From the NCBI GenBank assembly GCA_027922465.2, contig BQMF02000101.1, positions 62,001-126,000 on the forward strand: a stretch of DNA of 64,000 nucleotides, written 5' to 3'. Source of the stretch: Turritopsis dohrnii (lineage: Eukaryota; Cnidaria; Hydrozoa; Anthoathecata; Oceaniidae). The number at the start of each line of letters is the position of its first letter. Position 1 is the first letter of the stretch. Position numbers and translations under genes: made by a program. Under the pieces are notes generated by a model. That model was not told the DNA's origin. It searched no databases and saw nothing but the letters and a program-made list of their open reading frames with translations. This document shows, in pieces, positions 24,954 through 37,400 of the stretch.

Positions 24954-26408
24954 TATAGACAAAATCTGTTGTATGGATAACGTCTTCTTGAAACACTTAC
25001 TTTGATGCTAGCCTTAATGATATTTAGTGGGTGAGCGACAGGTTTGACTTTATGAAGTATTACTAGCATGTAGCTTTAGCTAAAAATGCCCCCGCGCTCA
25101 AGCTTTCCAATTTGTACACATAGCAAGCTATACATTAGAAAACAAAACTCTCCGCCCAAACATTTTGTATTTTAAGGATTTTTGTAAAATGTTTTTGATT
25201 GATCTGGGGCCTGATAAGTGGCATACTATAAATATTTCGACAAAGCCAGTCTTTTATGTATGGCAAGATACACAATATTTCAAATACAATCGAGATGAAA
25301 GTGTCTGTATGCAGTGAAGAAAGTGTGTGCGGAAAATCACATATTTAAGTGAAAATATTTAAGTTTCACAATACAACGAATTATTTAATGAGTAGTGTAA
25401 TCTTGTGGCATAGTGTAGTGGTGGCTACACTAACTTTGAATATGCAAACCAAATAGATCTACTTACGTAGTTGAAAATCTGCATAAAACTTTTTTGTTAC
25501 TTTTTGTTATCTCTTAGGCATAAGTCACACTAATGCTAATATACATTTTAAAAGTGTAAATAAGGCTTAACAAGTAATATCAGAAAGCATTGCTACAAAC
25601 AAAATAAATGTGTGAACTGCAACCATGGATACGTATTTTACAATTAAAATTAGATTTGTTAAAGAATTATATATGTAAGAGCCAAAAGAAAAAAACAAAC
25701 TATTTCGAAAAAAAATTAAACCGAAATATCCACTAGAAATCATTTCAAGTGTTTTAAGCTTTGATTCAAAATAAAAAATAGTCAAGATTTAGAGCTAAAA
25801 CATCATATATACAAAAATAAAATGCATGGTTGGCACAGTTTCAGATTTCAAGCTGTGCTTCAAAATCCTTCACAAAAACCACACAAAAGTAATATGAAAA
25901 ATGTCTAAACAAATTTAGTGTACGACCTTCCTAAATAACATAGTATAATATAATAATAAATTAGGAAAAAGATACGAAAAAACATTCTGTCTCCCACCTA
26001 CAGTTACCATGCTTTGAAACGGGAAAAAAGCAAAATCAGCTAATAATTGTATACCATCGTGTAACAGCAACACGAAAAGTTGGAAGATGATGATGAACAA
26101 AATCGAAAACTGACTTTCGCCTATCTCGTGAAACTACTATGCCTCCTCGCTCGCTTACGCTCGCTGCGGGGGCAATTAGGTGTAAATAACTTGGATGAAT
26201 TTAATCTGAAGTCTTACATTTATGAAGTCCTTAAAATTATGGAGCAAATGTGCTTTATTTATTTTAGTTATTAATAAATATTTATACATTGTAAAACACT
26301 TTAGTTAACAACGTGAGTTCTGTTAGAAGTAACAAAAAACAAAAATATTTAAAAAAAAAAAAGGAATATTATGTATTTAACATTTTTAGATATTCGGAAA
26401 AATATATA

Positions 26409-26492
26409 CCCCAAGTGAAAATAATTTAATAAGCGCCGCCCTCGAATATCTGAAATAAATAAGGGCCGGGGCGCTTAATCGAGTCTTTGGGG
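26409..26492. mobile_element. 84-bp MITE of the 'gcgctta' family
   Basis: Ends ccccaa / ttgggg with TA on each side (26407-26408 and 26493-26494) and internal aataagcgccg / ggcgcttaatcg. It shares the aagcgcc theme with the larger elements at 28743-29482 and 29829-29995. Confidence 0.5.
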
Positions 26493-27838
26493 TAGTGTGG
26501 CTTACTACATTGAAAAATAGAAAATGGGTTGAGTAATAAAGCTAAACAGGCCTTCTAAAACCCTTCTGTGACGCTGTTTATGTCTTATCACACATCTATT
26601 GAATTTATTTACACAAGGTTAAAGACATTCATCGAAGCATAAATGCCATGTACAAATTACCCTTTTTGAAATGTGATGTCTAAGTGATGATAAAAAGATA
26701 TCAATAGGTCATGCACCAGATATGAAATTAAAAAAGGAACATTTTGTGCAAATTTAAATTAGCTGAAAATACTGTACATCAAAATCAGCAGCCCACATGA
26801 ACGGACATCATTTTCAAGAAATTCGACTCAGTTAAAAAAAGTCGTGTCGAAGAATTGTGGAACGATTCATTTTCTTGCTGCCACACTGTTCGGTGAATTA
26901 CCCCCTTTGACTCAACAGTTTACAACTTGTCGCGTATTTTTTTTTTTCCCGAAACGCCAAAAATATCTTTGTTGAAAATATATTTTGGTTAAAATGTGTT
27001 ATTATCTTACCATGGGTGTAAGCACAAATAGATAATAACTTAGAGTGCCCTATTGTGAGGTAAAACTATCATATGCAAAACAACACAATCGCTGACCTTG
27101 GTTAAAAGGAAACTACTTTGTCATAATGACAAGCTTCCCACAGGTTTAGTATTTCATATACATTTGAAAATACTAAAAATAAAAAACCGTAATCATTAGA
27201 ATGTCCGTTTGCTTTGGCATTACGTCATGTACTTTGTCAGGATTGATATTGAGTAACAAACATTTATATAACAATAAGTTCTTCAAGCTGTCATGATGTG
27301 TAATCAGTTAAAAATGTTTTTCTTGATGGTGGATAGAATAAGTACATGTCAATGAAATTACGTAGCATTCAGTTTTGTTTTGAGTTGAAGAAACAATTTG
27401 TGGTTGAGATAATGTTATTTCGCTTTATACTGATGGTTGCTTAGTAACAACACGGACAAGTGATCGGACGGAACACGGACCATGTTCTTCACGCAGAGAC
27501 TTATTTTCTCATTGTATATTCTAACCTTTTAGGCATTTTCATAACTTTTATCAGAAAAGAAAGACAGAAATTTATTTCAGTTTCTGTCTGTATAGATTCC
27601 TTTCTGTGACGTCATTGATCTTTAAAAACAGATTTTTGGGTAATTAACTATGTTTAGTCCTGTCTTTTTTATGACTTTTTATAATTGACACAAAGTATGT
27701 TTTTATCTACCCTACATTAAATAGTTGTTGAAATACTAGCTAAATGTGTTTTTGAGCGTCTTCATTTTTCAAAATTCCTGCTTTCAGTCTCGAATCAGTG
27801 GAAAACAAAACTTTCTCTTGCCTCATATTTTTCAGTTC

Positions 27839-27938
27839 GATATTTCGTTTAACCTTCACGCTTAATGATGAATATTTCGTTTAACCTTCACGCTTAATGA
27901 TGAATATTTCGTTTAACCTTCACGCTTAATGATGAATA
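27839..27938. repeat. Tandem repeat, 32-bp unit, three copies
   Basis: Unit tatttcgtttaaccttcacg followed by cttaatgatgaa, repeated without mismatch at 27841-27872, 27873-27904 and 27905-27936. Confidence 0.9.
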
Positions 27939-28569
27939 GAAAATCTACGTTTCAAATCTATTTAGATATAGTAATCAACACGCATACAACGTTTTTCAGG
28001 TATTTTTCCCGTTAAAAACGTACTCACGTGCATATTCAACAGGTTTTAGGTCAGCCTATGTATGAAAAAGCTTTCTTAACTAACCTATGTTCTTCAGGAA
28101 TATCCTCTTGTTTGCGATAATCCATCTAGCCATTTACATTATTTATTTTATAGCATACAGATGAGTATCTCTTCTCTAAAAGTGTTCGACAATCAGGAGC
28201 AATAGTACTTCTAAAAGAATGAAATTTGAAGCTGCTGAATCCGTGAAGAAACTTAAGCTTGGTTCCCACCGGGCGATATATTTTTGGCGACAGATATTGG
28301 TACCTCGTCACGATAATTGTCAAGTGATATTTTCTTTTCGCCCGATAAATTCACGAATCGCCTTGACAAAATATATCGCCAACCCGTTCTCACCAAAAAT
28401 GATTTTATCGTCAAATTAAAATTCACTCATATAAACAAACGATGGCATGCTCGTCGTGTTCTTCTTCTTGGATCTTTGACATTGGCTATTCGCCGTTGTA
28501 GAAGGTGCCAACAAAACCAAAAGCAAAAACCGCAATCGCATTACCAGACACGTCAACTTCTTTCAGCCG

Positions 28570-29525
28570 ACTGCGTCGTTTTGAAAGTATTTCTTAAATT
28601 ATTCCATAGCTGCTCGGCTATTTTTCCATTTTCAAGTTGTAACTCCTTCACAATTTCTCTCCAGGCCCTTTGTTTTACATCTTCTTTGTTTTACATCTTC
28701 TTTTTTATATTCTCTGTCCTGCTTATTATGCAAGCAAGGATACCGTAAATATCCGAACAAGCGCCCTGGGCGCTTATTAAATTTTTGGATTTTTTGCATG
28801 GGCGCTTAATCAAGGGGGCGCTTAATAAATGCTGGGCGTTAATAAAATTTTTCTAATTTTGCACTAAATAAAGACAACAATAATTTTGATTTTTATTATT
28901 TTTCCTGAAAAATAAAACTGAAAAAAACATTAACAAAGTGAGGTTTCGTCTTACTACTGTTTTCTTAGTTTTACTAGAATCTTACTAGATTTTTTAGTTT
29001 TAATTCAAACAAGATCAACATCATCTTTTCTCATTTCAAAACTACTTCATCAGATTTTGAACGCAAATACAAGAAATTACATCTACGTTACAGTCATTGG
29101 GAAACGAAAAATGGGAAGTTGGACTTGTGGTGCCCGCACAAAATGTAATCGAACAGTAAGAGTCCCTGATGAACAATTGTTGAAGATCAAAGAACAGTTT
29201 CCAACCTTAGAGTTGAAACATAGGAAAAAAAATTTATAGATGCCCACAACATAAACTACGTATTTTATTTATTTACCGATATAAGAAAGTAAAAATTTCA
29301 AATAAGCACCCAGTTTCTCAAGGCAGCTTTCGATTAACCGCCCTCTTTTACAAGGTGGGCGCTTATTCAAGAGGGGGCGCTTAATAAATACTGGGCGCTT
29401 ATTGAACTTTATGGAAATTACCTGGGCGCTTATTAGATGGGGGCGCTTAATAAATGCTGGGCGCTTAATCGGATATTTACGGTAAGTTTTAACTCTGAAT
29501 TTTTTTCTTTCCAAATTTCATTCAT
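28570..29525 (-). pseudogene. MADF-domain DNA-binding protein, split by a MITE
   Basis: Reading leftward from ATG at 29525 the frame starts MNEIWKEKNSELKL, then is cut by the MITE 28743-29482. Removing the MITE and one TA, the frame continues for a few codons and then breaks. Downstream comes KQDREYKKEDVKQ and AWREIVKELQLENG, then AEQLWNNLRNTFK, a clear MADF (Myb/SANT-like ADF-1) domain. A 16-bp direct duplication (aagatgtaaaacaaag, about 28674-28705) adds a second frameshift, and a stop follows SAERS. The gene is dead in this copy. Confidence 0.7.
28743..29482. mobile_element. 740-bp MITE with ccgtaaatatccg ends
   Basis: Left end ccgtaaatatccgaacaagc and right end taatcggatatttacgg form inverted repeats. 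TA is duplicated at 28741-28742 and 29483-29484. Several g(g)gcgcttaat(a/c) copies lie inside both arms. The insertion interrupts the MADF reading frame exactly at a TA, which gives the order of events. A 60-codon frame at 29057-29239 has no recognisable domain. Confidence 0.8.
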
Positions 29526-29554
29526 ACTAAATTATTATCGCCAGATTTTGGCGA

Positions 29555-30252
29555 TAGAAAAAAAAATAGGAAGACTTTTTCGCTTAGATTTTGTGCCATT
29601 GTTTTCCAGCGAGGTTAATAATTTGTTTTTATTCTTAACCCAGGTTGATATAGTGTTCTTTGGGACGCCATACCTTTGGGCTAACCTTTTTAGGCATCCT
29701 TCTTTTCTGCAAGTCTTTCAATGCTTCACATTTTTCTTCTGTTTGTAAGCCTTTGCTTAAAGAGCTTCATGTTTTCGCCTTTAGTAGAGACAATCAAATA
29801 ATCTTTAAAAAAAAACTAGATTCATACACCGTATTTCCTATATTAAGCGCCGGGCGCTTATAAGATTTTTTCGAAAAATGGAGGAGCGCTTATTGGAGGG
29901 GGCGTTTAAAAGAGGGTGCGCTTATAAAATTATTTTCGGATTAAAAGGGGGCGGTTATTAGAGTGGAGCGCTAAAAAGAGGGGACTTAGAAAATTTAGAA
30001 AAAAGGAATTTTATCAAAACATTAAAAAATGCGAAAATCACGCTCCGAATTTCTGAAAGTTTTCGAGATAACGAGAGAAAATCAGCCAGGGGGTCGGAAA
30101 TATTGTTCGAGATATCGAAAAGTTTGAGACATCGAAGTTCAAGATATCGAGAGCATTTTGGCCCAAAAAAGTGCCTAGTGTCCAAGGGGACCAAGAAAAA
30201 AGTTCGAGATACCGAAAAGTTCGAGATATCGAGTATTCGAGATATCGAGAGT
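29555..30252 (-). pseudogene. pogo/Tigger transposase N-terminal fragment with one terminal repeat
   Basis: On the minus strand near 29760-29560, CEALKDLQKRR and YGVPKNTISTWVKNK, then GTKSKRKSL, form the helix-turn-helix (psq/CENP-B-like) DNA-binding start of a pogo-family transposase, with a frameshift between the two blocks. The element's end, with repeated ctcgatatctcgaa motifs, lies at about 30100-30252 and abuts TA. The catalytic part is absent. Confidence 0.65.
29829..29995. mobile_element. Partial MITE of the gcgctta family
   Basis: Starts ccgtatttcctatattaagc after TACA and contains several gcgctta(t) motifs. The right end is not a clean inverted repeat, so the copy is truncated or decayed. 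It lies within the pogo fragment. Confidence 0.45.
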
Positions 30253-30368
30253 CGATTGTATCGCCTTAACTCAGCGATAATTTTCTGTCGCCTGAGCATT
30301 TACATCAGAACCTCGCTTTCGCCAATTTGGCGATAAAATTGGTTTTATCGCCCAGTGGGAACCAAGCT

Positions 30369-33300
30369 TTAAAGTTCTGACGAAAATAGTTTTCTTCCTT
30401 TCATCCTTTTATGAGTAAATTCTTTTATATTTAGTTTTACTTTCTTCTTCTTTATTTTCCTCTTTCGTTTTCTTATGAAGCTACTGGTGAAATACCATCT
30501 CTAGAGTTACAAATAATTACTAAAGCCGTTTGAATATTTATGTATTTATGTAAATGTAAATGGCGTAGAAGGTCAGTGATTGAAGGGGGACCAATTTCGA
30601 ATAGTTAGGGAATTTCAAAGCGTTGCTATGCATTTCTTGAGGCTATCTCATTTAAGACATCAAAATCAAAATCGTGTAAATTTCCTCACCGAACACTTAA
30701 AGCAAAAGTTCTAATATTTTCTCTAAATCGCAAGATATTTTTTGTTTTTTTAAAAATGATGCTTGAAGTCAGTATATCAAGCTCAATATTAAGGAAAAAA
30801 AAAGAATTTCTCAAAAGTGTAATGGCTCTTATGTAATGTCATTTATCAATTTGGATTGGAATTTCATAACACATCTTTCATAGACATACAAGTCAGCGAG
30901 AATCTCGAATAATAACGCCACACATTGGGAGAACAGAGGGAATCTGGAGACAAATTAAAGATGCATTTACATCTGTATTATGTACAAATTTCAAAAACTT
31001 CCTACGAGCAGTGACGCCGATAAAATGAACTATAATATTCACCGTAGTTGAACGTAGTTGCGTTAATGTACTACGTTTGGCTAAAAGGTATGAGACACTC
31101 ATCAAAAGCAAAATTCAAATAGGCTCTCATAAAACTTTGAAATACATCTTTTTCTGTTCATCGATTGGATAAAAATTTATTACTTCCAATCTTACTTTAT
31201 TTACTAGCAGGTTTATGACGTCAAACTTTAATACTTACTCATTCGTCGTATTATTTTATTTGTAGTTTCTCAGAATTCAAATGGAAAGTTGGTGACATCC
31301 ACACTCTTGTAACAACAAAAATGCCAGAACAGCTTCAAATCACTATTTTCACTATTATGTTGTACAAAGCTGACCCCCATATTGGATGGATTATAAATTC
31401 AAAATAGTAATAATAATCAAATTACTTCCTTCATTCATAATCTTAGTAACATAGTAACGTAGTGTGACGTAACATGTGTGATGTGACTGATGTAGTGCAT
31501 CTTTTCAGAGCTATTTTCCTTTTCGAGATCTTTTAAGGTAATTTTTATATTTAAAGGTCAACCTCGAACGCAGGGTCTCTTGCCTTTTCGATATACTTCT
31601 TCGCCGCTATCCTTATATCGAAAAAGCAAGAGACCCTGGGTTCCAGGTTGGTTTAAGGTTAGACGAAAATATCCAAGGAAATGCAGAATAACTTGTAAAC
31701 TATGAATTGTTAGGAATGAATGGAAGACTGAGTATTATTTTGGTAGATGATTAGAAAAAGTAAGCAAAATTAGAATAGTCTCAACAGTTAACTAATGACG
31801 GTAGTCAGCTTTAGTTTGTTGGTTTTAAGAGGCATTGTACGGCTAAAAATAAGAATAATAGGGCTGTCAAAGCAGACGGTCGTTGTGACCTTGATGTCCC
31901 AGCTGTTCGTTACGAAATTACCGTATCTGCGTTTGGGTTATTGTGGAAATCAAAACAAGAAGTTTGCCGGAGAAGATTACCAAATGTTAATATTGAAATT
32001 GCTTTCTTTTGCAATCAATCTACCAAGATACAAAGAAAATGAAAGCACCAGTTGATAACACGAGTTTTACAAAAAATAACCTGCATGGGTTTTGTGTGAT
32101 AATCATTTTGAGGTATAAGTGGATGACATTTAACTTCTTTTTCGTGCTTAAACTTGACTGTATCATGCTGCTCAAAAGATATGGGTTATGACACTTAAAT
32201 ACGAATATGCTCTGCTGACGATACTTTTATGAGATATTCGATGAGAGATTACATTTACCGTATTACGTTTTCTTTTTATATTATCACATAATAAAAACAT
32301 CAATAAGTAAATCCTATGATGTGGCTTTAAAATGCAAGTGTATTTAAGTTGTGGAAAGAAAGTAGGTTGTGGTCATGGAAGAAGGAATTCCTTTTTTGAT
32401 AAAAAGCATTGACAATAATGAAAACATTCCTGACAGTGAGACTTGAATGACCAAAAAAAAAACCTGCTGACCAATCATGTTCGATTACATTTTTAGCCCT
32501 ACAATACCTCTTTAATAGGATTGTTTATTTATTTGTTGGAAAATAAGCCGGGCAGCTATTACAACAAGCCGGTACATAATCTACTGACCGGATGAAAAAT
32601 GAGAACAACAACGAACAGTTGGAAGATACTTCACAGAAAATCCAAAATTGAAATTTTCCGTAACCCTAATTATTTAATCCAGATTATGGTTGAGACGTTT
32701 GTTTTGAATTTGTTGTTCAATTTGTTTGTTTGTTTTTATTTGTTTCGTGTTTTTTTTTAAAAACGCTATCATGTGAAGAAAACGTTGTTGTGAAACATTT
32801 ATTTATCAATTTAGTTTATTATGTTTTATTAATTCATCATTTTAATTTTTTTTTTTTTTCGTCTACATTCCATTTTTGTTTTGATAATTGAACATAGAGT
32901 GAATTCGAAGCACTCAAGATTAACAGCCGATACGGTGATAACAATAAGCAAACAATAAACAAATAATAAGACTGCTAAATATAAATAAAAAAATATTAAT
33001 AACAAATAAATATAGATTAACAAAAATAATATTCAAAATTGGAGATAAGAATAACAGTGTTATAAATAAAGCTCAAAACACCAGATCTAAAAGTCAAACA
33101 AACTTTTTCACGAAAGTCGTTTGATTTCGTGACTTCGCTGAAAAAACAATACTTATTTTTTGTCTACATTTGGAATTATTACAACTTGCAATTCTAAAGT
33201 AGCATACAACCTTCTTCGTAGTTTGTCTTCCTTCTAGAAATTACATTTGGATTTTCTTTGTATTACTACTTGTTATCATTTTCTCTATGCTAGATTCTTG

Positions 33301-34013
33301 TATTTCATATCTTTTAATTTTTAAAGTTTCCCTTCTCATCTCCTATTTCCTTTTTTTCTTTTTCTTTTTTTTTTATTTTTTTATTTTGAAAAAGTAATTT
33401 TGTTGATAAAGATTTTTTTCTTATAAAAATTGTTTTCATCTGTTATACGAAAGTTCGCTCAGACAAACTCTTCAACAGATGGAATTCATAATGGAATAAA
33501 ATTAGAAAAGGCGAAAAAAAAAAAAAAAAGAAGAAGAAAAAAGAAGAAATTGCTGAACAATTTCTAAAAGCGCAATAGATCAGTATTATAAATTTTAAGA
33601 AGAGAGCATCACAGGGCTTCTATATCATCTACAAGTTTTCAAATATTTTCTATTTTTTCCCTTTTCAATTTTGAAGAAAGTATATTGAACATTGAAAATA
33701 AATACGAAATAAAAAAAGCTAAAGAAAAGAACCGAAGGAAAGTTCATAAATTGGGTTTTTCCACCCATACCCTTTTTCTTTTTTAAAAATACAATTCTAA
33801 GTCATGGTAGGTGTTACTTGAGAATCAGTTTTACGTCTTTCTCCTCTTAGAGTTAGTTGGTAGTATCTTGTTCCATGAACTGTTATGAGTAAACTAGACA
33901 GATGGATGAGTATTTGACGTATTAGTCACGACTATTTGTAACAGATTTAGTTTAACAAATAAACTTTCTTCTCTCTTTTAATTGTGCTGATCTGTAAAAT
34001 AAAGAGGCTTCTT
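30369..34013. other. Mostly non-coding spacer
   Basis: No convincing exon. It contains the palindrome at 31559-31650. AT-rich runs and poly-purine tracts occur at 33340-33545. Confidence 0.45.
31559..31650. repeat. 92-bp imperfect palindrome, dispersed family
   Basis: Left arm cagggtctcttgccttttcg and right arm cgaaaaagcaagagaccctg pair around a short centre with cttcgccgctatcc. Single-arm relatives occur at 40038-40082 and 49811-49850, so this is a repeated family, probably a hairpin MITE. Confidence 0.6.
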
Positions 34014-34136
34014 CTAAACATTTAAGTCTACAGGTAGATCATGGGGTCCAAATCCTTGCATTGCGTTCATGATGGAAGCCTTGCCTTTTGGTCCAAATGG
34101 ATCAAAAGTCCAAGCTGTATTTACATAAATTCGCAT
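34014..34136 (-). CDS. Possible isolated terminal exon
   Basis: After a good acceptor (ctatag, ending at 34137) there are 40 codons and a TAG stop. The peptide starts MRIYVNTAWTFDPFGPKG and ends PHDLPVDLNV, with balanced composition unlike the AT-driven shadow frames nearby. I do not recognise the family and found no upstream exons, so this could be the last exon of a gene whose other exons lie to the right, or chance. Confidence 0.25.
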   Translation of the reverse strand: MRIYVNTAWTFDPFGPKGKASIMNAMQGFGPHDLPVDLNV

Positions 34137-34348
34137 CTATAGTGTTGAAATAAGATATAAGCCAAATAGTTATACCAAGCAGCACCGTAAACCACTATAT
34201 ACCGTGTTACTTCAATCGTGCTTCAAATTAAGTACACTGATCCTTTTCATTTAAATCATTGAAGAATGTCATTCGGTTGTATGCTTACTCAAGAGGGGGA
34301 CGATTAAATGATTGTGAAGGTAAAATTAGATACATTAATGCAACCGAC

Positions 34349-34485
34349 GCAGGGACCGCGGAGCAGGGTGGCTAAGGGGGCTTTAGCCTCTCCCAAATAA
34401 TTTTGTCGAAAATAGTGATTTTTAATTTTGCATAAGTTTTAGTCTAGTCAGCTCCCCAAACAAAATTCTGCTCCGCAATCCCTGC
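34349..34485. mobile_element. MITE with gcaggga..gcggagcag ends
   Basis: Left gcagggaccgcggagcag and right ctgctccgcaatccctgc are inverted repeats of 18 bp with two mismatches, separated by about 100 bp. The target duplication is unclear. Confidence 0.55.
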
Positions 34486-37400
34486 CACGTTAAACAAGTA
34501 TATAGAGATTAGGTATACCAACTAGAGGTATTTTGCTGCTGCTGGTATATTTCCCAATAAAAGAATGAAGTTCAAATATTTACGGATTATCTAAACAGAA
34601 TAGTAGAATAAGGAGAAAATGGAATTACCGATGTATGATTTACGTTTATCACTGTTCTGTCTGTTTTTCTTTTTACTCCTCTTCAAAGGTATTAGGAACA
34701 CCGACTTCATTTTTGCCTTTCCTTTAATTGTTTTCTTTTGACTTTGTATAATTCTTCATAATTAGCTAAGTAGAAAAATAAAAACGAAAAACTGTGGTAG
34801 AAAAAATTTGTATATATCGATTGTGATTTACTGAGGTTGTTGTTAGATGAATGAATAGAATAGGCCTATGAAAAGGGACACAACAGATTCAAAATGAAAA
34901 ATAAAATACTTAGATTGTAAACAACAACAACAAAGGCTACAAAAGAATTATTGAGAAAGAAAAGGAGGAAATCAATTATAGAGCATTCGTTTGGAATAAG
35001 TATTTGAATAAATAAATCAAAAAGACTATTTAGTAAAATGTGCAGAAAATGTGTTTGCAAATTTCACTACCATGCAAATACTAAACATTCAAAAATAAGA
35101 ATCCTCATATGACTCAACAGAAATAAAAAAAAAGCCTATTTGTTAGCTAGCTTGTCTATAGTTAACTCTCGTGTATTCAATGGAAGCCAACTGCTCTTCA
35201 AGATAAAAAGATATAATTCTCTCTTCATAACATTTTTAGCGTTGACACGTAACCCAACCACGGCCAGCCTTTCTTGTTAATGTACAAACTACTCCGTCGC
35301 AAAACTTGATGTTTTATTGTCAGTAGAATAATACAAATTTGACCACTTTTCGAGGACCATGTCACGGAGATGACTTTATAATCATTTCCAGAACAACTTT
35401 ACAAAAGGACTGAAAAAAAAAAAAAAAAATCTCAAACATAGTGAAATAAAATGAAAACGAAAGTGATTTTGCAAAACTAATCACGCCGAAACATTTCATG
35501 AAATCATTTCAACAGACCAACTATCATTATTCAGCCTTTATGAACTGTATTTCTGAATTTCGGTTATAGATGGCAGGGAAGCATATCACCGCTTCGTTGC
35601 TGAATGGTTTTAAAGTTTTGACTATTGCTAAGCACTTACAACAGAAAGATGTCAACTAAATACTTAAAACTTTCAAATGCTATTTTCTTAATGTCATTTC
35701 AGTACAAAATTCAAATTATTAGGACTTTCATATGCATTATCATAATGCCATATATAAAGTTCGGTCTAACAGGCCATCTTTAACGTTCTTCCAATATTTA
35801 CAACAAAAAATGCATTTTTTATTGGGGTTTTCGAAAAAACCCTTCTATTCACGGTAAAACAAAAAGCCTCGCCCAAACGTTCCTATGATTCTGAGAAAAT
35901 GACTTAAAAAGGGGATGATAAAATGTGGAGGATGATGTAATCAATAAGATTATGTATCCTGTACAACACTATTAGTTTTCTTGTTATAGATTAACTATTC
36001 AAGTAGGATTTTTGAATGAATGATGGTATTGGTTATAAAACCAACAAGAACTAAAGAGGTTCAACAACAAAGTTTGCCAAAACAAACAGAACTTTTCATT
36101 GATTAAAGTTATCAGCTTTATATTTTGTAACGAAATAGATCCAATAACATCGACTTTTTGAACGTCCATTTCGTGACGACACAAGATTATTGACATAATT
36201 GTGTTAAAGGCTAAATCAAAACCGTGTTGGCCGTCCAAACTTAAATGTATTATGCAAAAGTTGTTGGGTTTTTTAATCATTATCTCCCTTATACATGAAT
36301 GCAACTACCACAATGCAATGCTATAAACTACTTCACTGAACATCAGACGTGAATAAGTGAACAACATATAAACATGAAGTCGTGATTGCATAGATAATAA
36401 ATATTACATAAACATCATAGGCGAACTTAGAACATAGTCAAACGTTCTGGAGGAGAGTTAAGTTAAGAAAAAGGTGCAGTGACTAAACAGTGATTGAAAC
36501 TGGAAACAAAAGTGTACTGCTCCACAAAGTTTTTTATGTCTGTATCCGCTTCTGAACATCTGCTTGGGAAACATTTGGGACTAAAAATGTTTTTAAAAAA
36601 ACTACATTCAAACTCGACTTTATTTTATTTTTAAAATTTCTACCTTTGAAATTTCTATTGTCAGTTTGAGCAGCTCCATTGGTTGAAGTTTGGATATAAC
36701 ATTATCATAAATAAATAATCTCACCTGAAAATCGTTTTTCCCTACTTGTTTTATCACTTCTACCGTGTAAACACAGATTTATTCAATCTTTGAAACTGTT
36801 TGTTTAAATAGTTTTCCAGTACTGATGTTAAAGAGGTACCAAAGCTACTCGTTTTACTCTCAATTCGTTATCTCACTCTTTAAAAAACCACTCCTTGTCT
36901 GAGAAGGTTCCCTGAATTTTAATTTACACTAATTCTTTTATGTGCTATCCCATGTTTTGGAAATGTTCATGAAGTTTGCTTTGAGAGCCATTTATTTGTT
37001 ATAAAAATCGTACAGGGGCGTCTTTCACATGATTTCAAACACTGTTGGGCGATTCAATACCATTCACCTCACATCATCTTAAAAACATCTATTATTCGTG
37101 AACAGTTTTGTTAATAGCAATAAAAGAAAGTTGACATAATTGAAGAATAGGCGCATTTTGTTATACTGCGTATGTATGTTCCAATTTCTTAATTAGAAAC
37201 TTCCATGAGGCGCAGATGGGTTAAAAAAATAATTTATTCTCCCATCTTTCGTCTTTCAGTGTTAAAGTTTCTTTCAACTCTAGCGTAAAATACATTTCTT
37301 GAGGTTCAGTTCAAACGTCGTCGACAAAGTCATATTCCCGTCTCAGTTTTTATAATGTTGCACTCGTATATATTGTTAAACAAATTTAAAATTATAACCT

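Larger units (their letters stand above)
24956..28255. other. Non-coding spacer with small repeats
   Basis: No exon recognised. It holds the 84-bp mini-element at 26409-26492 and the 32-bp tandem repeat at 27839-27938 listed separately. Confidence 0.45.
28256..30368. mobile_element. Harbinger-type transposon remnant hosting nested insertions
   Basis: Terminal inverted repeats agcttggttcccac(c/t)gggcg at both ends, flanked by TTA at 28253-28255 and 30369-30371. A 3-bp TWA target is the PIF/Harbinger hallmark. Inside, on the minus strand, is a broken MADF-domain gene, the accessory DNA-binding protein expected for Harbinger elements. No DDE transposase was recognised. The element contains a 740-bp MITE (28743-29482), a pogo transposase fragment with one pogo end (to about 30252), and a second gcgctta-type piece (about 29829-29995). 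Confidence 0.7.

Noticed and set aside
28317..28748. 143-codon plus-strand frame
   Set aside because: It is antisense to the MADF gene fragment and crosses the Harbinger terminal region.
32829..33023. Hydrophobic 64-codon minus-strand frame
   Set aside because: Low-complexity Leu/Ile/Tyr translation of AT-rich DNA with no gene context.
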